Positions 1-11,509 are shown, counted from the stretch's first letter. The stretch is DNA of 64,000 nucleotides from Azohydromonas caseinilytica (GCF_012927045.1 NZ_JABBFW010000003.1:62001-126000); one strand, 5' to 3'. Notes: generated from the letters alone by a model not told the origin. A program made the numbers and translations.

Positions 1-1267
1 TGGGGAACCACGCGCCGTGGTCCTTTACCTCCACCAGCGGCGAGCTGTCCTCGTTCCAGTAGCGCTCGATCACCCAGGGACCGCGCGCCACCAGGTGCCC
101 GGCCTGCTGGCTGTCCCAGGGCAGCACCTCGTGGGCGTCGTTGATGACGTCGATGTCCACGCCGTAGATGGCCTTGCCCTGCTTCTCCAGCAGCCGGTGC
201 CGCTCGGCCGCCGGCAGCGTCGCGTGCTTGGGCTGCAGCCGCGCGAGCGTGCCCAGCGGCGACATCTCCGTCATGCCCCAGGCGTGGATGACATGCACGC
301 CGTACTCCTCCAGCGCGCGCATCAGCGCCGGCGGGCAGGCCGAGCCGCCGATGACAGTGCGGCGGAAGGTGGAGAACTCCAGGCCCCGGCTGCGCACATG
401 CTCCATCAGGCCCAGCCACAGCGTGGGCACGCCGGCGCTGAAGGTCACCTTCTCGCCCTCGAACAGCTCGTAGAGCGAGGCGCCGTCGAGCTTGGGGCCG
501 GGCAGCACCAGCTTGCAGCCCACCAGCGCCGCCGTGTAGGGCAGGCCCCAGGCGTTGACGTGGAACATGGGCACGGCGGGCAGGATGACGTCGCAGGCGC
601 TGGCGGCCATGGCGTCGGGCAGCGCCGCGGCGTAGGCGTGCAGCACGGTGGAGCGGTGGCTGTAGAGCGCGCCCTTGGGGTTGCCGGTGGTGCCCGAGCT
701 GTAGCAGAGGCTGGAGGCGCACTGCTCGTCGAAGCTGGGCCAGGCGTAGCGCCCGTCCTCGGCCGCGAGCAGCTCCTCGTAGCACAGCAGGTTGGGCACC
801 GCGCTCTGCGCCGGCATGTGGGCGCGATCCGTCATGAGCACGAAGTGCCGCACCGTGCCCAGCTGCGGCGCGAGCTGCTCGACCAGCGGCAGCAGGTTCA
901 GATCGAAACAGAGCACCTTGTCGGCCGCGTCGTTGGCGATCCAGGCGATCTGCTGCGGGAACAGGCGCGGGTTGATGGTGTGGCACACCAGCTGCGAGCC
1001 GGAGGTGGCGTAGTAGATCTCCAGGTGCCGGTCGGTGTTCCAGGCCAGCGTGGCGACGCGGTCGCCGCTCTCGCAGCCCAGGCGCTGCAGGGCCTGGGCG
1101 AAGCGCCGCGCGCGCTGCTCGACCTGGGACCAGCTGCTGCGGTGCAGCGGGCCTTCCACGCGGCGCGTGACGATCTCGGTATCGCCGGCATGGCGCGCCG
1201 CGTGCGTGATCAGGGACGAGATCAGCAGCGGCATCTGCATCATGCGGCCGTACAGGGGGGCGGTCAT
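1..1267 (-). CDS. Fatty-acid/acyl-CoA ligase (AMP-forming), 3' end cut by window edge
   Basis: The first 422 residues of an acyl-adenylate-forming ligase, which activates a carboxylic acid with ATP and transfers it to coenzyme A in the cytoplasm. The ATP-binding P-loop SSGTTGNPKG lies at residues 190-199, and the A5-type motif WGMTEMSPLGT follows at about residue 330. The sequence ends inside the adenylation core, before the TGD motif and the mobile C-terminal domain, because the gene runs off the left edge; it is not a natural truncation. The start at 1265-1267 gives MTAPLYGRMMQMPLLISSL, the usual opening of the medium/long-chain AlkK-like and DmdB-like subgroup. The substrate cannot be told from sequence. 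The gene diverges from msrB. Confidence 0.9.
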   Translation of the reverse strand, partial: MTAPLYGRMMQMPLLISSLITHAARHAGDTEIVTRRVEGPLHRSSWSQVEQRARRFAQALQRLGCESGDRVATLAWNTDRHLEIYYATSGSQLVCHTINPRLFPQQIAWIANDAADKVLCFDLNLLPLVEQLAPQLGTVRHFVLMTDRAHMPAQSAVPNLLCYEELLAAEDGRYAWPSFDEQCASSLCYSSGTTGNPKGALYSHRSTVLHAYAAALPDAMAASACDVILPAVPMFHVNAWGLPYTAALVGCKLVLPGPKLDGASLYELFEGEKVTFSAGVPTLWLGLMEHVRSRGLEFSTFRRTVIGGSACPPALMRALEEYGVHVIHAWGMTEMSPLGTLARLQPKHATLPAAERHRLLEKQGKAIYGVDIDVINDAHEVLPWDSQQAGHLVARGPWVIERYWNEDSSPLVEVKDHGAWFP

Positions 1268-1533
1268 GGTGGTGTCTCCTCGGGGCGAACCCGGGCCATC
1301 TTCCCGGCCGGCCGCAAGCTGTTGCAGCCGGTTAAGCCCTGATGCCGGGCATGCGTTGGGCCATCACTACACTGGGTCGCCGACGGCCCTCCGGCAAGGC
1401 TGCGGCGGCAATCCGGGCAATGGCGCGGCGCGGGCCGCGGCTGCGGGCTGCCGCGGCGCGGCGCGGCCGGCGCACGCGGTGTCCGCCGGCTGCCCGCCGG
1501 GGGACGTTACAGATCGAAGTATCCTGTCCCCCC

Positions 1534-1974
1534 ATGAAGCACAACCCGCACCCGCACGACGATCCGCGCTACCCGGTGCAGCGCAGCGACGCCGAATGGC
1601 GCGCCCAGCTCGACCCGATGCAGTACCAGGTGGCGCGCCACGCCGCCACCGAGCGCCCCTTCAGCGGCAAGTACTGGGACCACTTCGACGACGGCATCTA
1701 CCGCTGCGTGGGCTGCGGCGCGCCGCTGTTCGATGCCCGCACCAAGTTCGACGCCGGCTGCGGCTGGCCCAGCTACTTCGAGCCGATCGAGGGCGAGGTC
1801 GTCGAGCGCGTGGAGGACCGCAGCCACGGCATGGTGCGCGTGGAGGTGCGCTGCAAGCGCTGCGGCACGCACCTGGGCCATGTCTTCCCCGACGGCCCGG
1901 CACCCACCGGCGAGCGCTACTGCATCAACTCCGCCGCCATCGATTTCGAGCCGCGCAAAGACGACCAAGCATGA
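1534..1974 (+). CDS. msrB: Peptide-methionine (R)-S-oxide reductase
   Basis: A 146-residue cytoplasmic MsrB, which reduces methionine-R-sulfoxide in oxidised proteins. Zinc ligands are visible as two CxxC pairs (C58/C61 and C107/C110). The catalytic cysteine is C130 in RYCINS, and C76 in the GCGWPS motif is a candidate resolving cysteine. Length matches the family. The frame is open further upstream, but the start at 1534 ([10 protein letters not shown]) was chosen because family similarity begins soon after it and upstream residues are low-complexity Arg/Ala. The stop codon overlaps the ATG of the next gene (ATGA), so msrB and yciB are probably translationally coupled. Confidence 0.93.
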   Translation: MKHNPHPHDDPRYPVQRSDAEWRAQLDPMQYQVARHAATERPFSGKYWDHFDDGIYRCVGCGAPLFDARTKFDAGCGWPSYFEPIEGEVVERVEDRSHGMVRVEVRCKRCGTHLGHVFPDGPAPTGERYCINSAAIDFEPRKDDQA

Positions 1975-2624
1975 AGCTGCTGCTGGACTTCCTGCCGATC
2001 CTGCTGTTCTTCGGCACCTTCAAGTACGCCGGCGCCAATTCGCAGCAGGCCGCGGATTTCGCCACCGAGCATTTCGGCTTCCTGGTGCTGGGCGGCAACG
2101 TCGGCCCGCAGGAGGCGCCGGTGCTGCTGGCCACGGTGGTGGTGATCCTGGCCACGCTGGCGCAGGTGGCGTGGATCGTGGCGCGCGGGCGCAAGGTGGA
2201 CGTGATGCTGTGGGTGAGCCTGGCGCTGGTGGTGGTGCTGGGCGGGGCCACCATCTGGTTCCACAGCGAGACCTTCATCAAGTGGAAGCCCAGCGTGCTG
2301 TACTGGGTGATGGGCATGAGCCTGTGGCTGTCGCAGCTGCTGTTCCGCAAGAACCTGCTGCGGCTGTTGTTGGGCGAGCAACTGCAATTGCCCGACGCCG
2401 TGTGGCAGCGCCTCAACGGCGCGTGGGTGGGCTTCTTCGGCGTGATGGGCCTGCTCAACCTCTGGGTGGCCTACAGCTTCTCCACCGACACCTGGGTCAA
2501 CTTCAAGCTCTTCGGCGGCATCGGGCTGATGCTGCTGTTCACGCTGGCCCAGGGCCTCTACCTCAGCCGTTACCTGCCCGACGAGTCCGCCACCAAGGAC
2601 AAGTCGCGCACCGGAGCCCAATGA
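1971..2624 (+). CDS. yciB: Septation protein A / inner membrane-spanning protein YciB
   Basis: A 217-residue integral membrane protein of the YciB/IspZ/septation protein A family, linked to cell-envelope synthesis and division. The N-terminus [17 protein letters not shown] is characteristic. About five hydrophobic segments follow, and the conserved FFxxFKYA-like and NLWVA(Y) regions are present. The ATG overlaps the msrB stop and the gene ends 3 nt before bolA, so it sits in an msrB-yciB-bolA-ppiC run common in Comamonadaceae. The exact biochemical activity of the family is not established. Confidence 0.92.
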   Translation: MKLLLDFLPILLFFGTFKYAGANSQQAADFATEHFGFLVLGGNVGPQEAPVLLATVVVILATLAQVAWIVARGRKVDVMLWVSLALVVVLGGATIWFHSETFIKWKPSVLYWVMGMSLWLSQLLFRKNLLRLLLGEQLQLPDAVWQRLNGAWVGFFGVMGLLNLWVAYSFSTDTWVNFKLFGGIGLMLLFTLAQGLYLSRYLPDESATKDKSRTGAQ

Positions 2625-2627
2625 CCC

Positions 2628-2897
2628 ATGGCCGTCACCGCCCAGGACATCGAAGCCGCGCTGCGTGAGGCGCTGGCCCCGCAACAGCTGCAAGTCATCG
2701 ACGACAGCCACCAGCACATCGGCCATGCCGGCGCCGGCGAAGGCAGCCATTTCACGGTGCGAATCACCAGCGAACGCTTCGCCGGACTGCGCGGCGTGGC
2801 GCGGCATCGCCTTGTGTATCATGCCCTCGCCTCGCTCATGCCCGCGGGCATCCATGCCCTGGCCATCCAGGCGCGCAGCCCCGACGAAGCCAACTGA
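2628..2897 (+). CDS. bolA: BolA family protein
   Basis: An 89-residue BolA-fold protein, a class that partners monothiol glutaredoxins in iron-sulfur trafficking and can act as a transcription regulator. The helix-turn-helix-like core SHFTVRITSERFAGL...RHRLVYHAL is visible, with the conserved RHRLVY motif containing the histidine used for metal-cluster binding. Length is typical. It lies 3 nt after yciB and 58 nt before the peptidyl-prolyl isomerase gene, as in related genomes. Confidence 0.92.
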   Translation: MAVTAQDIEAALREALAPQQLQVIDDSHQHIGHAGAGEGSHFTVRITSERFAGLRGVARHRLVYHALASLMPAGIHALAIQARSPDEAN

Positions 2898-2955
2898 AAA
2901 CTCTTTGCGGCCGGCATCGGACAAAAGACCGGCCCGCTCCCTGAAAGGTATCCCC

Positions 2956-3771
2956 ATGAAGCTCAAGACCTCCGCGCTGCGCGTGGCGCTGCTGTCCGCG
3001 TCGCTGGCCCTGCTCAGCCCGCTGGCGGTGCAGGCGCAAAACGTTGCCATCGTCAACGGCAAGGCGGTGCCCAAGGCGCGCGTGGACACGCTCATGCAGC
3101 AGGCGCTGCGCGGCGGCCAGCAGCAGCGCACGCCGGACCTGGAGCAGAAGGTCAAGGAAGAGGTGGTGCTGCGCGAGATCTTCATGCAGGAGGCCGAGAA
3201 GCGCGGCATCAACGCCACGCCCGAGTTCCGCAACCAGATGGAGCTCGCCCGCCAGACCGTGCTGATCCGCGAGCTGTTCGCCGACTTCCAGAAGAAGAAC
3301 CCCGTCACCGACGCCGAGGCCAAGGCCGAGTACGACAAGTTCAAGGCCCAGTCCAGCGGCACCGAGTACCGCGCCCGCCACATCCTGGTGGAGAAGGAGG
3401 ACGAGGCCAAGGCGATCATCAGCCAGCTCAAGGCCGGCGCCAAGTTCGAGGACCTGGCCAAGAAGAACTCCAAGGACCCGGGCTCGGCCGAGAACGGCGG
3501 CGACCTGGACTTCGCCAAGCCCGACGCCTACGTCCCCGAGTTCGGCCAGGCCATGGCCAAGCTCAAGAAGGGCGAGATCACCGAGACGCCGGTGAAGACG
3601 CAGTTTGGTTACCACATCATCCGCCTGGACGACACCCGCGAGGCCAGCTTCCCGGCCTTCGAGGAGGTCAAGCCGCAGATCCAGCAGCGCCTGTCGCAGA
3701 TGAAGCTGCAGGCCTACCAGGAAGAGCTGCGCGCCAAGGCCAAGACGGACTTCAAGTTCTCGCAGCAATAA
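2956..3771 (+). CDS. Periplasmic PpiC-type (parvulin) peptidyl-prolyl isomerase
   Basis: A 271-residue exported parvulin that catalyses cis-trans isomerisation of prolyl bonds and helps fold outer-membrane and periplasmic proteins. The N-terminus is a signal peptide, likely cleaved after VQA at about residue 27. The SurA-like N-terminal helical region follows, then the rotamase domain at about residues 135-235 (motifs RHILVE, GGDLDF and FGYHIIRLDD). A Lys-rich C-terminal helix ends the protein. An AAAGG-type ribosome site precedes the ATG. A strong hairpin terminator follows at 3797-3820. Confidence 0.92.
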   Translation: MKLKTSALRVALLSASLALLSPLAVQAQNVAIVNGKAVPKARVDTLMQQALRGGQQQRTPDLEQKVKEEVVLREIFMQEAEKRGINATPEFRNQMELARQTVLIRELFADFQKKNPVTDAEAKAEYDKFKAQSSGTEYRARHILVEKEDEAKAIISQLKAGAKFEDLAKKNSKDPGSAENGGDLDFAKPDAYVPEFGQAMAKLKKGEITETPVKTQFGYHIIRLDDTREASFPAFEEVKPQIQQRLSQMKLQAYQEELRAKAKTDFKFSQQ

Positions 3772-3796
3772 CCCGCTGCGCGAGCAACCAAGCAGA

Positions 3797-3820
3797 AGGC
3801 GCCCCGCGGGGCGCCTTTTT
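3797..3820 (+). terminator. Rho-independent terminator after ppiC-like gene
   Basis: An inverted repeat AAGGCGCCCC / GGGGCGCCTT, nearly perfect, is followed by a run of T. It lies 25 nt after the isomerase stop and in the short gap between two convergent genes, so it may also serve the ABC ATPase gene on the minus strand. Confidence 0.85.
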
Positions 3821-3837
3821 CATGGGCCCGCAATACC

Positions 3838-4509
3838 TCAGCTCACCAGCCTTCCCGCCTGGATCTCCAGCTGGCGCTGGCAGCGCGAGGCCACCTGCGC
3901 GTCGTGCGTGACCAGCAGCAGCGTGGTGCCGGCCTCGTGGTTGAGCTCGAACATCAGCTCCATCACCGTCTCGCCGGTGGCGTGGTCCAGGCTGCCGGTG
4001 GGCTCGTCGGCCAGCAGCAGCGCCGGGCGCAGCACGAAGGCGCGCGCCAGCGCCACGCGCTGCTGCTCGCCACCGGAGAGCACGCGCGGGTAGTGGCCCA
4101 GGCGCTGCGCCAGCCCCACGCGCTCCAGCATGGCCGTGGCCTGCTCGCGCGCGTCGTCGCGGCCCAGCAGTTCCAGCGGCAGCATCACGTTCTCCAGCGC
4201 CGTGAGGTTGGACAGCAGCTGGAAGTTCTGGAACACGAAGCCCAGCTGCCGCGCGCGCACCGCCGCGCGCGCATCCTCGTCCAGCGCGAACAGGTCCTCG
4301 CCGCCGAGCTTCACTGTGCCCTGCGTGGGCGTGTCCAGCCCGGCGATGATGGACAGCAGCGTGCTCTTGCCCGAGCCCGAGGCGCCGACGATGGCGGCGG
4401 ACTCCCGCGGCTGAAGGCGGAAATCGATGTCGTGGAGAATCGTCAGCTCGCCCGTGGCGTCGCTCACGCGCTTGCTGATGTGCTGGACCTCGATGATCGG
4501 TGGCTTCAT
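3838..4509 (-). CDS. ABC transporter ATP-binding protein (YbbA/LolD-like)
   Basis: A 223-residue ABC ATPase of the MacB/LolD/YbbA group. Walker A is GASGSGKST, the signature is LSGGEQQRVAL, Walker B is LLLADEPTGSLD and the switch histidine is in LLVTHDAQ. Such ATPases normally pair with a FtsX-type permease to act on lipoproteins or other envelope substrates. Here the downstream neighbour is convergent, so no permease gene follows. The start codon shares two bases with the start codon of the divergent esterase gene (CATG), as in the ybbA/tesA arrangement of enterobacteria. The partner must be encoded elsewhere or has been lost. Confidence 0.9.
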   Translation of the reverse strand: MKPPIIEVQHISKRVSDATGELTILHDIDFRLQPRESAAIVGASGSGKSTLLSIIAGLDTPTQGTVKLGGEDLFALDEDARAAVRARQLGFVFQNFQLLSNLTALENVMLPLELLGRDDAREQATAMLERVGLAQRLGHYPRVLSGGEQQRVALARAFVLRPALLLADEPTGSLDHATGETVMELMFELNHEAGTTLLLVTHDAQVASRCQRQLEIQAGRLVS

Positions 4510-5179
4510 GACAACGGATGTGGATGACAAGCGGCTGGGCCGCGGCCGGCGCCGCTGGCTCATGCAATGTAGCCTGCTGGCCCTGGCCCCCTGGCTGGCA
4601 CGGCCAGCGGTTGCGAAGGCACCGGCCGTGGTCCTGGTCGTGGGCGACAGCCTCTCGGCCGAGTACGGGCTCAAGCGCGGCAGCGGCTGGGTGGCGCTGC
4701 TGCAGCAGCGGCTGGAGCGCGAGCGCATCGATGCCCGCGTGGTCAATGCCAGCATCAGCGGCGACACCACCGCCGGCGGGCGCAGCCGGCTGCCCGCGCT
4801 GCTCAAGCAGCACCAGCCCACGCACGTGATCCTGGAGCTTGGCGCCAACGACGCGCTGCGCGGCCAGCCGGTGGCGGCCACCGAGGCCAACTTGGCCGAG
4901 ATGACGCGCGCGGCCCGCGCCGCCGGCGCCAAGGTGGTGCTGGCGGGCATGCAGCTGCCGCCCAACTACGGCCGCCGCTACGCCGAGGACTTCGCCCAGG
5001 TCTATGCCCGGGTGGCCAAGGCGCACGACGCCGCGCTGGTGCCCTTCTTCCTGCGCAACGTCGCCGACGTGGCCGACTCCGCCGCGCTGTTCCAGGCCGA
5101 CCGCATCCACCCGCGCGAGGAGGCCCAGCCGCTGATGCTGGACAACGTCTGGCCGGTGCTCAGGCCGTTGCTGAAGTAA
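4508..5179 (+). CDS. tesA: GDSL-type arylesterase/thioesterase (TesA-like)
   Basis: A 223-residue SGNH-hydrolase similar to TesA, a periplasmic multifunctional thioesterase I / lysophospholipase L1 / arylesterase. The four SGNH blocks are present: GDSLSAEYG (Ser), SGDTTAGG (Gly), LGANDALRG (Asn) and DRIHP (Asp/His). The N-terminus carries an RRRW stretch and a hydrophobic segment ending in PAVA, consistent with export, possibly by Tat. The ATG at 4508 overlaps the ATG of the ABC ATPase gene on the other strand; an internal ATG at 4562 is an alternative start. Confidence 0.88.
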   Translation: MTTDVDDKRLGRGRRRWLMQCSLLALAPWLARPAVAKAPAVVLVVGDSLSAEYGLKRGSGWVALLQQRLERERIDARVVNASISGDTTAGGRSRLPALLKQHQPTHVILELGANDALRGQPVAATEANLAEMTRAARAAGAKVVLAGMQLPPNYGRRYAEDFAQVYARVAKAHDAALVPFFLRNVADVADSAALFQADRIHPREEAQPLMLDNVWPVLRPLLK

Positions 5180-5209
5180 TGCAGCGGAGGCCGGCGTTTC
5201 AAGCCCGCC

Positions 5210-7963
5210 TCATTGCCGCTCCCGCGGGCCACCACCGAAGCGCCCGCCTCCACCCCCTTCTCCCCCACCCGGCCCGCCGCCCGGCCGACCTTCACCGCCC
5301 GCGCCCGGTCCGGGGCGGCCTCCCACCACGGGACCGGCGCCACCGGGCGGCATCGCCGGCGGCGGCGCGACATGCACGGGCGCCCGCGGCTGCATCGGGG
5401 CCTGGATGGCCGGCGGCATCACCGGTTGCACCGGCTGGATCGACGGCCGCGGCTGCACCGGCGGCGGCGCCGCGACGGCCGGCGGCACCACCGGGGCCTG
5501 CTGCCGCACGCGCGGCGGCTCCGGCGGAACGCGGTCACCCGAGATGGTCGGCATCGCCGGCCGCGCGTGGTCCCCGACCGGCGGCCCGCCCGGGACGCGC
5601 TGCGCCGGCGGGATCTGGTCCCGGTCAATACGCGGCGGCGCGCCCGGCGCATCGCCGGCCTGGTAGCCGGGAGCGCGCTGCAGCGGCGGCGATGGCGGCA
5701 CGCGGTCGCCCGGGATGGTCGGCATGGCCGGCCGGGCGTTGTCCCAGCCTTGCGCTCCGCCCGGCACGCGCTGCGCCGGCGGGATCTGGTCGCGTCCGGT
5801 TCGCGGCGGCGCGCCGGGCACCGAATCGCCCGCCCGGTCACCCGGCCCGCGCTGCAGCGGCGGGGCCGGCGGGATGCGTTCGCCCGGAATGGTCGGCATG
5901 GCCGGCCGGGCGTTGTCCCCGCCCGGCAGCCCGCCCGGGGTGCGCTGCGACGGCGGCCGGTCGTGTCCGGTGCCGCCCTGCCCGTCCGGCACCGGCCGGA
6001 CCGCGCCCGGCGCCGGCCGATCCGGCATGCGGGGCGGAGGATTCAAGCCGCCCGGTTCGATCCCACCCCGGCCGGGAGGCTGCGGCGCCACTGCGCCGGG
6101 CCGGGTCGTCACGGTGCCGGGCGGCGGGGGAACCGCTCCAACGGCTCCGGGCCGCGTCGTCACCACGCCGGGTGGCGGCGGCACCGCGCCGCCGGGCAGC
6201 GTGGTCACGGTGCCGGGCTGCGGCGGCCGGCCCACACCGGGTTCCGGGCCGGCCGAGCCGGGCGGACGCGGCCTGCCGTCCGGCGTCGGTGCCACCGTGC
6301 CGGGTTGGGGTGGCCTCGCGCCGCCGGGCAGCGTGACCGCGCCCGGGGGCAGCCCGCCCGGCGGAGGCGTCACCACCCCGGGCGGCTGGGGTGGACGGCC
6401 GCGGCCCGGCTGGTCGGGTGTCGGGTCCGGTCCTGGCGGCGTGAGTCCGCCCGGCTGCGGCGTCACCGCACCCGGCTGGGGTGGGCGGCCCCGGCCGGGC
6501 TGGTCGGGCAGCGGCCGTGCGCCGCCGGGCTGCGGCATGGCCGCACCGGTCCCGGGCGGAATGGTCTGCGGCAGGGACGGCCGCCCTCCGGAAGGCGGCG
6601 GTGGCACCAGCCCGCCCGGACCGGCCGGGCCGTGGCCGTGCGGGTTGGGCGGATCGGGGCGCTCCGGGCGCTCGGGCCGGTCCGGGCGCGGCAGCACCGG
6701 CTGCTGCGTGGGCAGCGCGACGTTCCAGCGCGGCTCGACGCGCGGCACCAGGCGGTCGGCGACGCGCACGCGCCGCTGCAGCGTGTCGGTGGGCACCACG
6801 GTCACGGCGCCGGGGATGTTGCGGTTGGTCCAGGCCGGCGGCGCGCCGGGCGGCGGCTGCCAGGGCGCATGGCCGGCGTTGACGTTGCGGATGTAGCGCG
6901 GCGTGGCGTTGAAGCGCGGCACGAAGGGGTCGCGCGGCGCCAGCGGCACCCAGCCGATGAGCGGCGGCGGCGGACGCCGGCCGGCCACCACGCCGACGTT
7001 GAAATGGCTGCCCCCGATCCAGCCCACCAGCGCCGGCGCGTACACCGGGCGCGCCACGTAGCGCCCCGGCACCCAGCACCAGCGCCCGCGCCAGGAGGTC
7101 CAGCGCCCGTAGTGGAAGGGCGCGAAGCCCCAGGGCGCGTCGTCCACCCAGCTCCAGCCCCAGGGCGACACCCAGGCCCAGTGCCCGTAGCGGTAGGGTG
7201 CCCAGTTCGCGATCACGACGGTGGGGAACCACACCGCGCCGTACTCCGGATGCTGGTCCCAGCGCCCGTTGCGGTCCAGGTCCAGCGCGCCGGTCATCTC
7301 GGGCGAGACGTAGCGGGTGGACAGCGCCTGGTCCTGCTGCCGGTCCTGCGCCAGCACCCACATTCCGAAATCGTCCTCGCCGGAGGTCGTGGCCATGTCG
7401 TAGTGGGTGCGATCGTCCTGGCGCCAGAAGCTGTAGCGCGTGCCCGGCTGCAGGGTCAGCGCGCTGTCGGTGGCCTGGAAGCGCATCTCGCCGCTCCAGA
7501 CCTGGGCGGTGGTGACGTTGTCGCGCACATCGACGCGGTAGTGGCCGGTGCGCATGAGCTGGAAGCGCGCGTCGCCGGCCAGCAGCTCGAAGTCGTCGAC
7601 GCTCTCGGCCGTGCGCAGCCGCAGCGCGGCGCCGCCCTGCTCCAGGCGCAGGCTGACGCGCTCGTCGTCGAGGCGATCCACCACCAGCTCGGTGGCGCCG
7701 TCCAGGCGCAGCGAGGCCGAGCCGATCTGCACGTCGGCGCGCGCGCCGCGATCGGTGGCGAGCCGGTCGCCGCCGGTGACGGGCCGGTTCACCGATACCG
7801 CGGTCCACTCGGCCTGCTCCTGGTCGTAGATCCAGACCGTGCCGGTGGCCTGCGCCAGCCGCCCGACGCGCCCGGGTGGATCGGCCCAGGCCGCCCCGCC
7901 GGCCAGCAGCACCGCCGCGGCCAGGAGCAGCCGCAGGCCGCGCTGGAAATCGAGGAACCTCAT
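5210..7963 (-). CDS. Exported FecR/DUF6600-domain protein with long proline-rich repetitive tail
   Basis: A 917-residue exported protein. A signal peptide ends near AWA (residue 27). A FecR-like beta domain follows to about residue 150, then a Trp/Tyr/Gly-rich DUF6600 region with repeated WxPYRYGHW-like motifs. The last roughly 500 residues are almost entirely Pro/Gly/Arg, with many PPPG and TTRPGAV units and three copies of a 57-58-residue repeat beginning D(N/H)ARPAMPTI. The start at 7961-7963 (MRFLDFQRG) was chosen over an upstream in-frame ATG because a GGGAG ribosome site lies five bases before it. The function is unknown; an envelope role is likely from the FecR-type domain and the low-complexity tail. 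Confidence 0.8.
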   Translation of the reverse strand: MRFLDFQRGLRLLLAAAVLLAGGAAWADPPGRVGRLAQATGTVWIYDQEQAEWTAVSVNRPVTGGDRLATDRGARADVQIGSASLRLDGATELVVDRLDDERVSLRLEQGGAALRLRTAESVDDFELLAGDARFQLMRTGHYRVDVRDNVTTAQVWSGEMRFQATDSALTLQPGTRYSFWRQDDRTHYDMATTSGEDDFGMWVLAQDRQQDQALSTRYVSPEMTGALDLDRNGRWDQHPEYGAVWFPTVVIANWAPYRYGHWAWVSPWGWSWVDDAPWGFAPFHYGRWTSWRGRWCWVPGRYVARPVYAPALVGWIGGSHFNVGVVAGRRPPPPLIGWVPLAPRDPFVPRFNATPRYIRNVNAGHAPWQPPPGAPPAWTNRNIPGAVTVVPTDTLQRRVRVADRLVPRVEPRWNVALPTQQPVLPRPDRPERPERPDPPNPHGHGPAGPGGLVPPPPSGGRPSLPQTIPPGTGAAMPQPGGARPLPDQPGRGRPPQPGAVTPQPGGLTPPGPDPTPDQPGRGRPPQPPGVVTPPPGGLPPGAVTLPGGARPPQPGTVAPTPDGRPRPPGSAGPEPGVGRPPQPGTVTTLPGGAVPPPPGVVTTRPGAVGAVPPPPGTVTTRPGAVAPQPPGRGGIEPGGLNPPPRMPDRPAPGAVRPVPDGQGGTGHDRPPSQRTPGGLPGGDNARPAMPTIPGERIPPAPPLQRGPGDRAGDSVPGAPPRTGRDQIPPAQRVPGGAQGWDNARPAMPTIPGDRVPPSPPLQRAPGYQAGDAPGAPPRIDRDQIPPAQRVPGGPPVGDHARPAMPTISGDRVPPEPPRVRQQAPVVPPAVAAPPPVQPRPSIQPVQPVMPPAIQAPMQPRAPVHVAPPPAMPPGGAGPVVGGRPGPGAGGEGRPGGGPGGGEGGGGGRFGGGPRERQ

Positions 7964-8310
7964 GTCGTCTCCCTGGGCCGCCGCGGCGGCAGCCTCCATG
8001 CGGTTGTAACGCCGCGGCATGCGGCGGCGCCGACGCGGGGCGGCAGACCGTTACAACGTGAAGGGGAGGTAAAGCGGGTGGGAAGAAGCGACAGGTGGTA
8101 TGGACCAGGAAATAAGAGTTTTCAGCGGCGCGCAGGCTCAAACGCCACGACTTCTACGTCGTCATTCCCGCGCAGGCGGGAATCCAGGCGGCCCCCAAGC
8201 CGGCTGCGAGCCACGACGCCGGAAAACCGACACTCTTGTTTTTCTGGATGGCGGTATTGCAGCCCCTATTCAGGCACAGGACTGACCGAATACACCGCCG
8301 AACACATCAA
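7964..8310. other. Intergenic region between DUF6600 and DUF2442 genes
   Basis: About 350 bases without a convincing gene. The half next to the DUF6600 gene should carry its promoter, though I cannot place it. The other half holds the palindromic repeat at 8161-8185. Short open frames here have no recognisable protein character. Confidence 0.5.
8161..8185. repeat. Short palindromic repeat of the GTCATTCCCGC...GCGGGAAT type
   Basis: Imperfect inverted repeat ATTCCCGCgcaGGCGGGAAT with a preceding GTC. This is a widespread extragenic palindrome in beta- and gammaproteobacteria. A diverged variant with a different stem occurs at 13345-13370 and a decayed half at 46303-46329. Confidence 0.7.
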
Positions 8311-8562
8311 TCAATTGCACGCCACCAGTGGAAACTGCTCCGGCCGGCGGATCGAATCGACCGCCAGATCGACATCAAGGCTGGGCCAGTAAAGGTGGTT
8401 GGCCGTGGGACGCTCAACGTCAAGAATCTGTTCCACCGTGGCCTGCTTGAACCAAGGGAATTTCTCAAACGGCAGCAGAAGCTCCTCGTCGCCCAGCAGC
8501 ACCCAGAAACCATGCCTGGAGATATGAGTGACCTCAACTGCCGAAGTGGTGGTTCCAAGCAT
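8311..8562 (-). CDS. DUF2442 domain-containing protein
   Basis: An 83-residue protein matching the small DUF2442 family, with the pattern SRHGFWVLLGDEELLLPFEKFPWF and a C-terminal PSLDVDLAVDSIRRP. These proteins often sit beside a DUF4160 partner and have been compared with toxin-antitoxin modules, but no DUF4160 gene is adjacent here. The ATG at 8562 has an AAGGA ribosome site nine bases upstream; a TTG at 8568 is the alternative. It lies 31 nt downstream of the def stop codon. Confidence 0.8.
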   Translation of the reverse strand: MLGTTTSAVEVTHISRHGFWVLLGDEELLLPFEKFPWFKQATVEQILDVERPTANHLYWPSLDVDLAVDSIRRPEQFPLVACN

Positions 8563-8593
8563 TTTCAATTTCCTTCAGATGAGCCTGCACAAC

Positions 8594-9127
8594 TCAATCC
8601 TCAGCTTGGTTTAGCGTCGGAAACAAAACCTCCGCAAACCCCAACCTCCTCAAATCCCGCATCCGCGTCGGATAAAGCCGGCCGATGAGGTGGTCGCACT
8701 CGTGCTGCACCACGCGCGCATGGAAACCCTCGGCTTCACGCTCAATCAAATTGCCGTCCAGATCAAACCCCCGGTAGCGGATAGATCTGAAACGCGGCAC
8801 CAGCCCGCGCAGCCCCGGCACCGATAAACACCCTTCCCAGCCCTCCTCCTCGTCCTCGGACAAAGGCTCGATCACCGGATTGCAAAGGACGGTGCGCGGC
8901 ACCGGCGGCGCATCGGGGTAGCGTTCGCTGCGCTCGAAGCCGAACAGCACCAGTTGCAGGTCCACGCCGATCTGCGGCGCGGCCAGGCCCACGCCTCCTG
9001 CCGCCTGCATGGTGTCCTGCATGTCCTCCAGCAGGGCCTGCAGTTCGGTCGTACCGAATTCGCGCACCGGCTGCGCCACGCGCAGCAGGCGCGCGTCGCC
9101 CATCTTCAACAGCTCGCGCACCGCCAT
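8594..9127 (-). CDS. def: Peptide deformylase
   Basis: A 177-residue Fe2+/Zn2+ hydrolase that removes the N-formyl group from new polypeptides. All three signature motifs are present: GGVGLAAPQ (residues 44-52), EGCLSVPG with metal ligand C100, and QHECDHLIG with ligands H142 and H146 and catalytic E143. The start lies 3 nt after the ligA stop, so it is probably co-transcribed with ligA. It is a class of deformylase separate from the fmt-linked copy usually found elsewhere in such genomes, so it may be one of two. Confidence 0.95.
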   Translation of the reverse strand: MAVRELLKMGDARLLRVAQPVREFGTTELQALLEDMQDTMQAAGGVGLAAPQIGVDLQLVLFGFERSERYPDAPPVPRTVLCNPVIEPLSEDEEEGWEGCLSVPGLRGLVPRFRSIRYRGFDLDGNLIEREAEGFHARVVQHECDHLIGRLYPTRMRDLRRLGFAEVLFPTLNQAED

Positions 9128-9130
9128 CTT

Positions 9131-11509
<2,379 letters not shown>

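Noticed and set aside
5213-8392. Long plus-strand frame antisense to the FecR/DUF6600 gene
   Set aside because: It reads only Arg/Gly/His-rich low complexity, mirrored from the proline-rich repeats; the minus-strand reading has a signal peptide, a FecR-like domain and a ribosome site.
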